This document shows positions 33,482 through 41,265 of a DNA stretch of 64,000 nucleotides, in pieces (positions within the stretch are counted from its first letter, which is position 1; each line of letters begins with the position of its first letter). The notes under the pieces were generated by a model, which made no database searches, was not told where the DNA came from, and saw only the letters and a program-made list of their open reading frames with translations. The DNA is from Promicromonospora sukumoe (lineage in GTDB: Bacteria > Actinomycetota > Actinomycetes > Actinomycetales > Cellulomonadaceae): positions 2,480,001-2,544,000 of the forward strand of contig NZ_JACGWV010000001.1 in assembly GCF_014137995.1 (NCBI RefSeq). Direction: 5' to 3'. Made by a program: the position numbers and the translations under genes.

Positions 33482-34171
33482 GTGAATCCCCCGCGCGTCC
33501 CGGCCGTCGTCGTGCTCCCCTGGCGTCCCGCGCCGTCCCGCGTCCCCGCGTTCGAGCGGGTGCTCGCCTGGTACGCCGAGCGTCTTCCCGAGCTGCGGGT
33601 CGCGACGGTCGACACCGACGACGAGCCGTTCGTCCTCGCGGCGTGTCGCAACAAGGCCATGCGCGACGCTCCGGAGGGCACCGTGGTCGTCGTGGGCGAC
33701 GCGGACACCCTGCCCGAGCCGGAGCCGCTGCGCGCGGCGATCCAGGCGGCCGCGGCGAGCGACCGCGTGCACCTGCCGTACGACGAGTACCGCTGGCTCG
33801 GCCGGGACGGCTCGGCACAGTTCGACGCGGGGGTGCCGCTGCCGGAGTGCTCGTTCGAGCTCGTGATCGGCGCGTGCTCCGGCGTGTACGTCGCGACGCC
33901 GCGTACCTGGGCCGCCCACGGCGGGCAGGACGAGAACTTCCGGGGCTGGGGCTTCGAGGACGCCGCGTGGTTCCTCGCGCACCAGGTGCTGCTCGGCGGC
34001 GAGCCGGTGCGTCACCCGGGCCGGGTCTACGCGCTGCACCACGTCGGCGAGGTGCGCGCCGGCACGCAGTACGAGGCCAACGCCGCACGGATGGAGCGCT
34101 ACCGCGCGGCGGCCGGCGACCCGGCGGCGATGGCTCAGCTCGTCGCCGAGGCGCCCGTCAGCACGTCGTAG
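33482..34171 (+). CDS. Glycosyltransferase with GT7-type C-terminal motif
   Basis: A 229-residue GT-A-fold enzyme. VVVLPWRPAPSRVPAFERVLAWYAERLP begins the nucleotide-sugar fold, VVVVGDADTLPEPEPL gives a D-x-D-like metal site, and GQDENFRGWGFEDAAWFLAHQVLLGG matches the G-W-G-x-E-D acceptor motif of galactosyltransferase (GT7) C-terminal domains. It starts with GTG and has no membrane segment. It lies at the head of a glycan gene cluster and converges with the GT1-like gene, overlapping it by 37 bp. Donor and acceptor are unknown. Confidence 0.78.
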   Translation: MNPPRVPAVVVLPWRPAPSRVPAFERVLAWYAERLPELRVATVDTDDEPFVLAACRNKAMRDAPEGTVVVVGDADTLPEPEPLRAAIQAAAASDRVHLPYDEYRWLGRDGSAQFDAGVPLPECSFELVIGACSGVYVATPRTWAAHGGQDENFRGWGFEDAAWFLAHQVLLGGEPVRHPGRVYALHHVGEVRAGTQYEANAARMERYRAAAGDPAAMAQLVAEAPVSTS

Positions 34172-35442
34172 GCGATGCCCGGGCCGGGCCGGAGCGCCTG
34201 CTCCCGGGCGATGTCGTCGAGCAGGCCGCGCGGCGCGGCGCCGAGGGACAGCACCTCGCGGATCGCGTCGGCGAGGGCCGCGGCCCCGGCCCGGTTCGGG
34301 TCCAGGACCCGGCCGATGCCGCGGCGCTCGACGGCGGCCGCCCCCGCGAACTGGTCGGTCGAGAACGGGAGCACGAGGAGCGGCACCCCCTGGCCCACCG
34401 CCTCGGTGACGGAGTTGTTGCCCCCGTGGGTGACGGCGAGGGCCGCGCCGCCCAGCAGGCGCACCTGCGGCAGGACGTCGCGCACGAGCCACGTCGCGGG
34501 TATCTCCCCGAGGGCGGCCGGGTCACCGGCGCCCGTCGCGACGGCGGCGCGCAGGCCGACGCGGCGGAGCGCCTCGGCGACCCGGGCGAGCACGTCGTCG
34601 CGCACCGACAGGAAGCTGCCGAAGCTCACGTAGGCGTACGGCTCGCCGTCGGCCAGCCACCGTTCGACGTCGTCGTCGACGCGCTCCTCGCGCCGGGTCG
34701 AGCCCAGGAAGGCGTGCGGCGGCAGGACGCGCCCGTCACCGGCGGCCAGGGCGGCGGGATAGTTGTACAGCACGGTGTCGCCGTGGGAGGCGAAGGCGTC
34801 GGGCGTCTCGGCGGCGGCCGGGTCGAGCTCACGCGCGGCGGCGTTCCACTGGGCGGTGAACCGGCGCGCGACCTCGCCGCACAGCAGCCGCAGGTCGTCG
34901 AGCTCCCCGGACGACGGCGTGAAGGCGCCCGGCCACGCCGGCGGGCAGCCGTAGACCTCGCCGGCGACGGGCAGGGCGCTCGGGTGGCCCAGCACGACGT
35001 CGCCGTAGGCGATGCCGGCGGTCTGCAGGGCCAGGCGCGCGCTGAAGGCGAGGTGGTCGACGAGGATCGCGTCGGGCGCGACCTGCTCGACCACCTCCAG
35101 CGTGCGCCGCGCGCGTCCGACCGGGTCCCACATGAGGTCGGTCAGCCGCTCGCGGGCCTGATAGCTCAGGGTCGGCACCATGCCCCGCCGGGTCGCGTCG
35201 AAGAAGCCCTCCAGCGACGCCGCCTCGTCCTTCGGCTGCTCCCCGGCGCGCATGACCCCGGCGTTCGACCCGCGGCCGAGCGGCAGGTCGACGCGGTCGA
35301 GGCCGAATCCGGCCACGACGGCCGCCGTGGCCGGGCCGGTGGCCACGACCACGTCGGAGCCGGCGTCGCGCCACGCCGTCGCGAGGGTCGCGAGCGGCAG
35401 CACGTGCGAGGCGTAGTCGGGGGTGATGACGAGGAGCGTCAC
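34135..35442 (-). CDS. GT1-family (MGT/UGT-like) glycosyltransferase
   Basis: A 435-residue GT-B enzyme. ITPDYASHVLPLATLATAWRDAGSDVVVATG is the N-terminal acceptor domain. The donor-binding signature near the C-terminus is VLPQVRLLGGAALAVTHGGNNSVTEAVGQGVPLLVLPFSTDQFAGAAAVERRGIG, with the His-Gly-Gly of nucleotide-sugar binding. Relatives glycosylate lipids, macrolides or other small molecules. The GTG start overlaps the stop of the HEAT-GT4 gene (GTGA), so both are made together. The glycosylated product is unknown. Confidence 0.85.
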   Translation of the reverse strand: MTLLVITPDYASHVLPLATLATAWRDAGSDVVVATGPATAAVVAGFGLDRVDLPLGRGSNAGVMRAGEQPKDEAASLEGFFDATRRGMVPTLSYQARERLTDLMWDPVGRARRTLEVVEQVAPDAILVDHLAFSARLALQTAGIAYGDVVLGHPSALPVAGEVYGCPPAWPGAFTPSSGELDDLRLLCGEVARRFTAQWNAAARELDPAAAETPDAFASHGDTVLYNYPAALAAGDGRVLPPHAFLGSTRREERVDDDVERWLADGEPYAYVSFGSFLSVRDDVLARVAEALRRVGLRAAVATGAGDPAALGEIPATWLVRDVLPQVRLLGGAALAVTHGGNNSVTEAVGQGVPLLVLPFSTDQFAGAAAVERRGIGRVLDPNRAGAAALADAIREVLSLGAAPRGLLDDIAREQALRPGPGIAYDVLTGASATS

Positions 35443-37583
35443 GTGACCGGCCCCGCGGCGCGCAGCAGCTCGGCCTCGTGCACCGTGACCTCGCGGTAGA
35501 CGGGACCGAGGGCGGCGGCCATCCCCTGGATCGTGAAGCGGGCCGCCACCATGTCGTGCGCGCGGGCGGCGGCGCCCTCGTCGCCGCGGGCGGCCAGGTC
35601 GAGGGCGGTGCCGACGGCGGACGCCAGCGCCACCGGGTCCCAGGTCGCGGCGAGCACGCCGGTGACCCCGTCCTCGACGTAGGTCGCCGGGCCGCCCGCG
35701 TCGGGGGCGACGACCATGAGCCCGGTCGCCATCGCCTCCAGCAGGGCGATGCCGAACTCCTCCTTGAGGCTGGCGCAGACGTAGACCCCGCGCGGTGCCG
35801 CCCGGCCCGGCACACCGAACCGCACCGCGGCGAGCCAGCGCGCGGCGACGCCGTTCGGCAGGTGTCCCGGCAGCAGCAGGCCCGCCCGCGCCCGGGACGC
35901 GGCAGGCACCACGGCGTCGATGCGGTCCAGCTGTTCCCGCTCGTCGAGGGACGGGTGCTCCAGGTCGCCGCCGATGACGAGCAGGTTGGCACGGTCGGCC
36001 AGGTCGCTCGCGGCCCACGCCTCGACGAGGGTCGCCATGCCCTTCACCCGGTGCAGCCGGCCCACGGTCGCGACCAGCGGGAGGCCGCGGCGGTGCTCGG
36101 GCAGGTCGTCGAGCAGGGCCGCCAGGCCGTCGACGGGAGCGGCGTCGACAGGAGATGCGGCCGACGCCTCGGCCACGGCGCGGTCGACGACCTCGAGGTC
36201 GACCCCCTCGGCGACGATGGTGTGCCGCTCGGGGTAGGCGGCGACGTCGATGCCGACGAGCTCCCGCATGTCGCGGGCGAGCTCGGGCCGGGGGAACAGG
36301 ACCGTGTGCGCCGCGTTGGCCGCCAGGGTCTGCACCATGCGGGTGCGGAACCAGAAGTGCTCGGCCAGGTCGGTCTCGCCGAAGGTCGACCGGGTCAGCG
36401 CACCGGAGCGGTCCAGCGACTGGATGATCGAGTGCGGGTCGGGGGCGACCGTGAACACGACGGGGATCCCGCGCTCGCGGGCGACGTCGCGCGCGGCGAG
36501 GCTGCCGACGTCGGCCATGCGCAGGTGCAGCACGTCCACGCGCCCGGCGGCGCGCAGCAGCCGGCGGATGCCGCGCCGCGCCGTGACGCGCAGCGGCCAC
36601 GCGGAGGCGGAGGGCACCGGTACCGGGGAGAGCGGGACGTGCCCGTAGACGTGGCCGGTCGCGGACCCGATCGAGAGCAGGTCGGCGGCGGCGCGGGTCG
36701 CATCACCCCGGGAGAGGGTGAGCACCCGGTCGACGTGCGCGCCGGGGTCGGCGACCAGGGCGTCGCCGAGCCGCACGAGGAGCGTGGCGATGCCGCCGTT
36801 GTCCCCGGCCCCCGCCGCCGACAGCGACGGGTCGATGTCGGCGTGGAGGAAGAGCTGGGCGACGGTCAGCCCGCCGCCGGTGTCCTCGGGGTGGGACTCG
36901 ACGACCCGGAGGTCGACGAGGGCGAGGTGGGCCACCTCGGACAGCCGTCCGTCGCCGTCGGCGAGGCGCTCCAGCGCCTCGGTGACCGGGACGGAGGTCG
37001 CGCGCTGGCCGAGTGCGGCGATCGCCGCGACCCGGACGTCCTCGTGCTCCCGCCCGTCGAGGGCCACCTCGACCAGGACCCGGTCGGCGACGGGCTGGCG
37101 CACGAGCCCCAGCGTCTCGACGAGGCGGGTGCGGGCGCCCGGCTCGACGACGCCCAGGAGAGCGGCCTCGACCGCGACGGCGAGCGGGTCGCCCACCGCG
37201 CCCGACCACTTCTCGAGCGTGTCCTGCGCGAGCATGCCGGTGAAGCCGCCGCCGGCGACGAGCGCGAGCAGCCGGGCGATCGCGTCGATCCGCGGGAGCG
37301 TCTCGCTCAGCGCCCAGGCGGCGTGCTCCCGGACGAACGGGCGGTCGTCGGACAGCAGCCCGCTGAGCCGCCGCGAGGCCTGCTGGTCCACGACGCCGGC
37401 CAGCGCGTGCACGGCGGCGATCGCGACGACCTGGTCGTCCCTGTCGATCGCCGCGGAGAGCACCCGGAGGGTGCGCAGTCCGGGGTCGCGACGGGCCTCG
37501 AGCGCGAGGTCGTCGGCGAGCCGCATCGCGTCGATGATGCGCGGAGCACCCGCGAGCGCGTCCAAGGTGGTCTGGATCCCCAT
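35439..37583 (-). CDS. HEAT-repeat protein fused to a GT4-type glycosyltransferase
   Basis: A 714-residue two-part protein. Residues 1 to about 235 are HEAT-like helical repeats (DQVVAIAAVHALAGVVDQQASRRLSGLLSDDRPFVREHAAWALSETL; VRVAAIAALGQRATSVPVTEALERLADGDGRLSEVAHLALVDLRV). Residues about 240-714 are a GT-B enzyme: RLHRVKGMATLVEAW in the second domain and SLKEEFGIALLEAMATGLMVVAPDAGGPATYVEDGVTG carrying the GT4 E-x7-E motif. HEAT repeats usually bind proteins, so the enzyme may be tethered to a partner. The ATG is divergent from the pyruvyl-transferase gene. The fusion is unusual. Confidence 0.8.
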   Translation of the reverse strand: MGIQTTLDALAGAPRIIDAMRLADDLALEARRDPGLRTLRVLSAAIDRDDQVVAIAAVHALAGVVDQQASRRLSGLLSDDRPFVREHAAWALSETLPRIDAIARLLALVAGGGFTGMLAQDTLEKWSGAVGDPLAVAVEAALLGVVEPGARTRLVETLGLVRQPVADRVLVEVALDGREHEDVRVAAIAALGQRATSVPVTEALERLADGDGRLSEVAHLALVDLRVVESHPEDTGGGLTVAQLFLHADIDPSLSAAGAGDNGGIATLLVRLGDALVADPGAHVDRVLTLSRGDATRAAADLLSIGSATGHVYGHVPLSPVPVPSASAWPLRVTARRGIRRLLRAAGRVDVLHLRMADVGSLAARDVARERGIPVVFTVAPDPHSIIQSLDRSGALTRSTFGETDLAEHFWFRTRMVQTLAANAAHTVLFPRPELARDMRELVGIDVAAYPERHTIVAEGVDLEVVDRAVAEASAASPVDAAPVDGLAALLDDLPEHRRGLPLVATVGRLHRVKGMATLVEAWAASDLADRANLLVIGGDLEHPSLDEREQLDRIDAVVPAASRARAGLLLPGHLPNGVAARWLAAVRFGVPGRAAPRGVYVCASLKEEFGIALLEAMATGLMVVAPDAGGPATYVEDGVTGVLAATWDPVALASAVGTALDLAARGDEGAAARAHDMVAARFTIQGMAAALGPVYREVTVHEAELLRAAGPVT

Positions 37584-37695
37584 GTGCCCAGCTTCCTGTG
37601 AGGAACGGCCGCAGGAAGCCGTCGATGGAATGGTAACGGGCACGACGTGCGCGCAGGTAGCGTGCACCCTGCCGCGACCCCGGAGGAACCACAGC

Positions 37696-38880
37696 ATGTC
37701 CGTGCTCGTCATCGGAGACATCGGCGTCGTGGACGGGATGATGCACGTCGGTGACGAGGCCATGTTCGAGGCCGCCGTCGGCGAGCTGCGCGCCCGGGGT
37801 GTGCCGGCGGTCGGCGTCTCGTCCGCGCCCGAGGAGTCCGCCGCCCGGTACGGCATCGGCACGGTGGCGCGGCTCGGGTTCGCGGGGCTCGGGCGGGACG
37901 ACGCCGCCGCCCGGTCGGCGCTGCTGACCGCCGCCGCGTCCGGGGAGACGACGCTGGCGGCCGGCGACCCCGCGGGGCCCGTCCTCGCGGCCCTCCGCGA
38001 GTCCGACGGCGTGCTGGTGGCAGGGGGCGGCAACCTCGCCTCACGCTGGCGCGTGCACGTCCACGAGCGCGCCACGCTGGCCGCGATGGCGAGAGGCCTG
38101 GGGCTGCCGGTCGTCGTGAGCGGGCAGACGCTCGGGCCCGACCTCGCGGCCCCGGACGCCGGGGCGGTCGCGGGCCTGCTGGGCGGCGCCGTGCGTGCCG
38201 CGGTGCGGGAGCCGACGTCCGCCCGGCTCGCCGCCGCGTGGGGGCTCGACGTGCGCTGCGGTGTCGACGACGCGTCGTTCCTCGGCGCCGTCGAGCCCCC
38301 GGCCGGCCCCGCAGGGATCGTCGTCAGCCTCTCGGGCTGGCTGGGCGGCTGCCCGCCGGCCGCGACCGAGGCGTCCCTCGCCCGGCTCGTCGAGCGCGCC
38401 GCCGGGATCGTCGGCGGTCCGCTCCGCTTCCACGCCCACTTCGGCCCCCTCGACCCCGCCGCCGGGCCCCGCGGTGACGCGGCGCTGCACGAGCGCGTCC
38501 GCGAATTGCTCACGGTGCCGAGCGAGGTCGTGCCGACGGTGGACCCGCGACACTCCGCCCTGCTCGCGCGGGGCGCCGGCCTGCTGCTCACGAGCCGCTA
38601 CCACCCGGCCGTCTTCGCGGCCCCGGCCGGGGTCCCCACCCTCGGCCTGGTCACAGACGACTACACGGGCATCAAGCTCCGCGGTGCGCTCGGGCACTGG
38701 GGCGAGCCGGTCACCGCGCCTCTCGGCGAGCTCGACGAGTGCGCCCCGGACCTCGTCAAGCGGCTCGACGCCGCCCGGTCGCGGGTCGCCGACGAGGCGG
38801 CCGGACGCCTGGCCCGCCACCGCCGGGACTTCTCGGCGTGGTGGGACGAGGTCGCGGCGGTCTTCCGCCGGCCCTGGTAG
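37696..38880 (+). CDS. Polysaccharide pyruvyl transferase family protein
   Basis: A 394-residue member of the PS_pyruv_trans (CsaB/WcaK) family. The fold opens VLVIGDIGVVDGMMHVGDEAMFEAAVGELRARG, continues with VLVAGGGNLASRW, and ends with LLTSRYHPAVFAAPAGVPTLGLVTDDYTGIKLRGAL, the conserved S-R-x-H nucleotide-site segment. Such enzymes transfer pyruvate ketals from phosphoenolpyruvate to surface glycans, where they anchor S-layer proteins, though some relatives act differently. It has GGAGG before the ATG. It forms a cluster with three glycosyltransferases and is divergent from the HEAT-GT4 gene. Confidence 0.83.
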   Translation: MSVLVIGDIGVVDGMMHVGDEAMFEAAVGELRARGVPAVGVSSAPEESAARYGIGTVARLGFAGLGRDDAAARSALLTAAASGETTLAAGDPAGPVLAALRESDGVLVAGGGNLASRWRVHVHERATLAAMARGLGLPVVVSGQTLGPDLAAPDAGAVAGLLGGAVRAAVREPTSARLAAAWGLDVRCGVDDASFLGAVEPPAGPAGIVVSLSGWLGGCPPAATEASLARLVERAAGIVGGPLRFHAHFGPLDPAAGPRGDAALHERVRELLTVPSEVVPTVDPRHSALLARGAGLLLTSRYHPAVFAAPAGVPTLGLVTDDYTGIKLRGALGHWGEPVTAPLGELDECAPDLVKRLDAARSRVADEAAGRLARHRRDFSAWWDEVAAVFRRPW

Positions 38881-38930
38881 GTATCACGTGCCCGTTTGCG
38901 TACCTCCTGGTGGTCAGTGGCACTATTTGC

Positions 38931-38998
38931 CCGGCCGTTCCGGCCGGACACTCCAGGCAGAAAACTCAGGCAGAGCACTCAGGACACTCAGGCAAGGG
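38931..38998 (+). promoter_or_regulatory. Short hairpin and ACTCAGG direct repeats before the zinc-finger gene
   Basis: CCGGCCG-TTC-CGGCCGG (38931-38947) is a perfect short hairpin. It is followed by four imperfect copies of ACTC(C)AGGCAGA between 38950 and 38998. The stretch separates the pyruvyl-transferase stop from the zinc-finger gene and may be terminator, promoter or both. Confidence 0.4.
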
Positions 38999-39006
38999 GG
39001 CAGTGC

Positions 39007-39399
39007 GTGACGCTCACGGGGGCACGTCGGGCCGACGTCGCCAGGCTCCGCGCCGCGCTGGCCCAGGTGCCGGCGGTGCCCGCTCCACGGGAGGCTTCGC
39101 GGGACGCTGCCCGGGCCGTTCCCCGGGACGGGAGCCGCCCCGAGTGCCGCTCGACCCGGGCGTCGATCCACGACTACCTCTCCGGCCGGCTGCTCCCCCA
39201 CCGCAGGCGCCGGCTCGAGAACCACCTCGACGGCTGCGCCGGGTGCATCCGCGCGTTCATCGACGTGCGCCAGGTGGCGTGGACCCGCAGGGCCCTGGAC
39301 CAGCGCCTCGTCGCCGGCGAGCACCGGGGCGGGCGGCACCGCCGTCCGCCCCTCCCCCGTGTCAGACGTACAGGTCACCCGGGGGACCTGTACGTCTGA
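39007..39399 (+). CDS. Small zf-HC2 (anti-sigma-type zinc finger) protein
   Basis: A 130-residue basic protein from a GTG start. Residues about 45-95 contain CRSTRASIHDYLSGRLLPHRRRRLENHLDGCAGCIRAF, which has the His-x3-Cys-x2-Cys pattern of the zf-HC2/ZAS domain of anti-sigma factors. There is no transmembrane helix and no sigma-factor gene nearby, so it may be a soluble orphan. The last twelve residues are encoded by one arm of a 19-bp hairpin, and the stop codon lies in the other arm. The extreme C-terminus is therefore probably dictated by the terminator rather than by protein function. Confidence 0.6.
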   Translation: MTLTGARRADVARLRAALAQVPAVPAPREASRDAARAVPRDGSRPECRSTRASIHDYLSGRLLPHRRRRLENHLDGCAGCIRAFIDVRQVAWTRRALDQRLVAGEHRGGRHRRPPLPRVRRTGHPGDLYV

Positions 39400-39403
39400 C
39401 ACG
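39358..39403. terminator. Bidirectional terminator hairpin, 19-bp perfect stem
   Basis: CGTGTCAGACGTACAGGTC (39358-39376) and its exact reverse complement (39385-39403) flank an 8-base loop ACCCGGGG. The stop codon of the zinc-finger gene (39397-39399) is in the right arm, and the GH5 stop on the other strand (39409-39411) is 5 bp beyond. It would stop transcription from both sides. Confidence 0.9.
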
Positions 39404-39408
39404 TGGCG

Positions 39409-41088
39409 CTAGGCCGGGCGCACCGCCACCTCGAACACGCGCGCGACGTCCGGGTCGTAGTTCGACGGGTCCGTGATCTCCAGGCGCACCTGGTCCACCG
39501 CCGCGGCCGGGCCGGGCGCGCTGACCAGGCCGAGCGTGTTGTCCTGGAACGTGGCCGCCTGCTGCCACCCGGCCGACGTGTGCACCTCGACCGTGAAGTC
39601 GCGCAGCACGTTGACCGATCCCCCGCCGACGAACCCGCTGTACACGTCGATCTGGTCCACGACCGTGGGCGCGTCGAGCGTGATCGTCAGGGTGGGTGTG
39701 GTGTCGCCGGCCGCCGACAGCCAGCGCCCGACGTTGGTGCAGTCGCCGTCCACGGCCTTGGCCGCGCCGCTGGAGGCACCCCCGGACGACGACGCGACCG
39801 CCGTCGCCCCGACCGCCGCGTGGGACGCGCACGGGGAGGCGTACGGCTGGTCCGCGAGCCACGCCTTGATCATCGCGCCCTGGTGCTCGCCGCCGAGCAG
39901 GTTCCAGTCGTGGTCGAACATCTGCGGCTTCCAGTAGTTGTCGAAGATCCAGGCCGTCCAGCTGATGTGCGGGCGGGCGTCGAGGTACTGGCGCAGCGGG
40001 ATGCCCCAGCCCGACGTCGTGCCCTGCGTGACCACCGGGTCGGAGAACTCCCCGGGCGGGTTCCAGCCGAACTCGGTCAGGATCACCGGGATCTGCTGGG
40101 CCGCGTTGCCGAACTTGACGTCCAGGTTCGCCGCCGTCGCGTCCCCCTGGTTGGGGTACAGGTGGTAGACGTACGCGATGTCGTTCCCGGCGATCGGGTC
40201 GGCCGCCGCCTGGTTGACGTACGTGCTCCACTGCGGGCCGCCCATCAGCAGCAGCGTGTCGGGCGCGACCGCCCGGATGTCGTCGACGACCGGCTGGATG
40301 TACGCCTTCCACGTGGGCCAGCTCGCCGGGGCGACGGGCTCGTTGAAGACCTCGTAGATCACGTTCGGCACGTCGGCGTACAGGGGCGCCACGTAGTCCC
40401 AGAACTCCGAGACGGTGGACTGGGGCACGCCGGTGCTGCCGTAGTCGGACACGTAGTGCAGGTCCACGATGACGTAGATGCCCAGGTCAACGGCCTGCTG
40501 CACGTAGGGGTCCACGTACTGGGCCACGTTGTCCTCGACGCTGAGCGACCCCCAGACCGTGACGGGCAGGCGCACGACGTCGGACTGCCAGCCGTCGGAC
40601 ACGGTCATGTCGATCACGTCGGAGATCGGCCGCGGGTTGCACTCGGGGCACTCGGCGTTGTGCCGGGGCGCCAGCACGGACACGCCGCGGAGCTGCACCG
40701 GGGTGCCGGACGCGTTGACGATCTTGTTGCCCGAGGTGCCGAGTCGCGAGACGGCGGCGGGGGCGGCGTCGGCCGCGGTGTCGGCTGCCCCAGCGGCGTC
40801 GGCTGCCGGGGCCCCGGCGGAGGGTGAGACGACGTCGGGTGAGAGGGCGGCGGGGGCGGCCTTGGCGCGCTCGACGCCGGCGGACGTCGTGTCGGTGGGC
40901 GCCGCGCCGGCGGCTCCCGACGCCGGGACCGCAAGGCCCAGCCCCGCGACCACGACCGCGAGCGCCGACGCCGCGACCGCGTGCCGGGCCCGCTGCCGCC
41001 TCGGGGGCCGGTCAGCAGGCCGGGAGACGGGTGGGACAGGGCTGATGGGCTGGGGCGCGCGGCCCCTGAACAGGATGTTTCGCAGCAC
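39409..41088 (-). CDS. Secreted GH5 glycoside hydrolase with C-terminal discoidin-like (CBM32-type) domain
   Basis: A 559-residue exported enzyme. A basic N-terminus and one hydrophobic helix (about 36-60) form a signal peptide, followed by an Ala-rich spacer to about 115. The GH5 barrel (about 118-430) has NVIYEVFNEPV with acid/base Glu250 and VILTEFGW with nucleophile Glu339; HLYPNQGD and WTAWIFDNYW are further active-site strands. Residues about 440-559 form an F5/8 type C domain (GAAKAVDGDCTNVGRWLSAAGD ... LTITLDAPTVVDQIDVYSG) that may bind glycans. It probably cleaves beta-glucan or mannan outside the cell, feeding the transporter encoded upstream. The GH5 subfamily is not clear. Confidence 0.85.
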   Translation of the reverse strand: MLRNILFRGRAPQPISPVPPVSRPADRPPRRQRARHAVAASALAVVVAGLGLAVPASGAAGAAPTDTTSAGVERAKAAPAALSPDVVSPSAGAPAADAAGAADTAADAAPAAVSRLGTSGNKIVNASGTPVQLRGVSVLAPRHNAECPECNPRPISDVIDMTVSDGWQSDVVRLPVTVWGSLSVEDNVAQYVDPYVQQAVDLGIYVIVDLHYVSDYGSTGVPQSTVSEFWDYVAPLYADVPNVIYEVFNEPVAPASWPTWKAYIQPVVDDIRAVAPDTLLLMGGPQWSTYVNQAAADPIAGNDIAYVYHLYPNQGDATAANLDVKFGNAAQQIPVILTEFGWNPPGEFSDPVVTQGTTSGWGIPLRQYLDARPHISWTAWIFDNYWKPQMFDHDWNLLGGEHQGAMIKAWLADQPYASPCASHAAVGATAVASSSGGASSGAAKAVDGDCTNVGRWLSAAGDTTPTLTITLDAPTVVDQIDVYSGFVGGGSVNVLRDFTVEVHTSAGWQQAATFQDNTLGLVSAPGPAAAVDQVRLEITDPSNYDPDVARVFEVAVRPA

Positions 41089-41164
41089 GATGGTTCTCCG
41101 TTCTCCGTTCTTCGTCGAACGAGGTGGTGCGTGCAGGGCAGAAAATGAGATCGGTCGGCGGTAT

Positions 41165-41225
41165 TGAGACCGGTCGGGCGATTGACCGGTCTCAGGTCAT
41201 CGGACCGAAGTCGATGAGTTCGGTC
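41165..41225. promoter_or_regulatory. Two inverted repeats upstream of the GH5 gene
   Basis: TGAGACCGGTC/GACCGGTCTCA (41165-41175 and 41184-41194, 8-base spacer) and GACCGAA/TTCGGTC (41203-41209 and 41219-41225). They lie in the 177-bp gap between the FAD-oxidoreductase stop and the GH5 start, so they could be operators for GH5 or an attenuator at the operon's end. Confidence 0.5.
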
Positions 41226-41263
41226 AGTTGCCCCTGGTCAGTTGCCTCTGGTCAGGTGCCTCC
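41222..41263. repeat. 14-bp tandem repeat, three units, after a stop codon
   Basis: GGTCAGTTGCCCCT (41222-41235), GGTCAGTTGCCTCT (41236-41249) and GGTCAGGTGCCTCC (41250-41263), ending 2 bp before the stop codon of the FAD-oxidoreductase gene (41266-41268, minus strand). Confidence 0.9.
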
Positions 41264-41265
41264 CC

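Noticed and set aside
33413..34492. Long minus-strand frame over the GT7-type gene
   Set aside because: It is antisense to a gene with clear glycosyltransferase motifs and has no recognisable domains.
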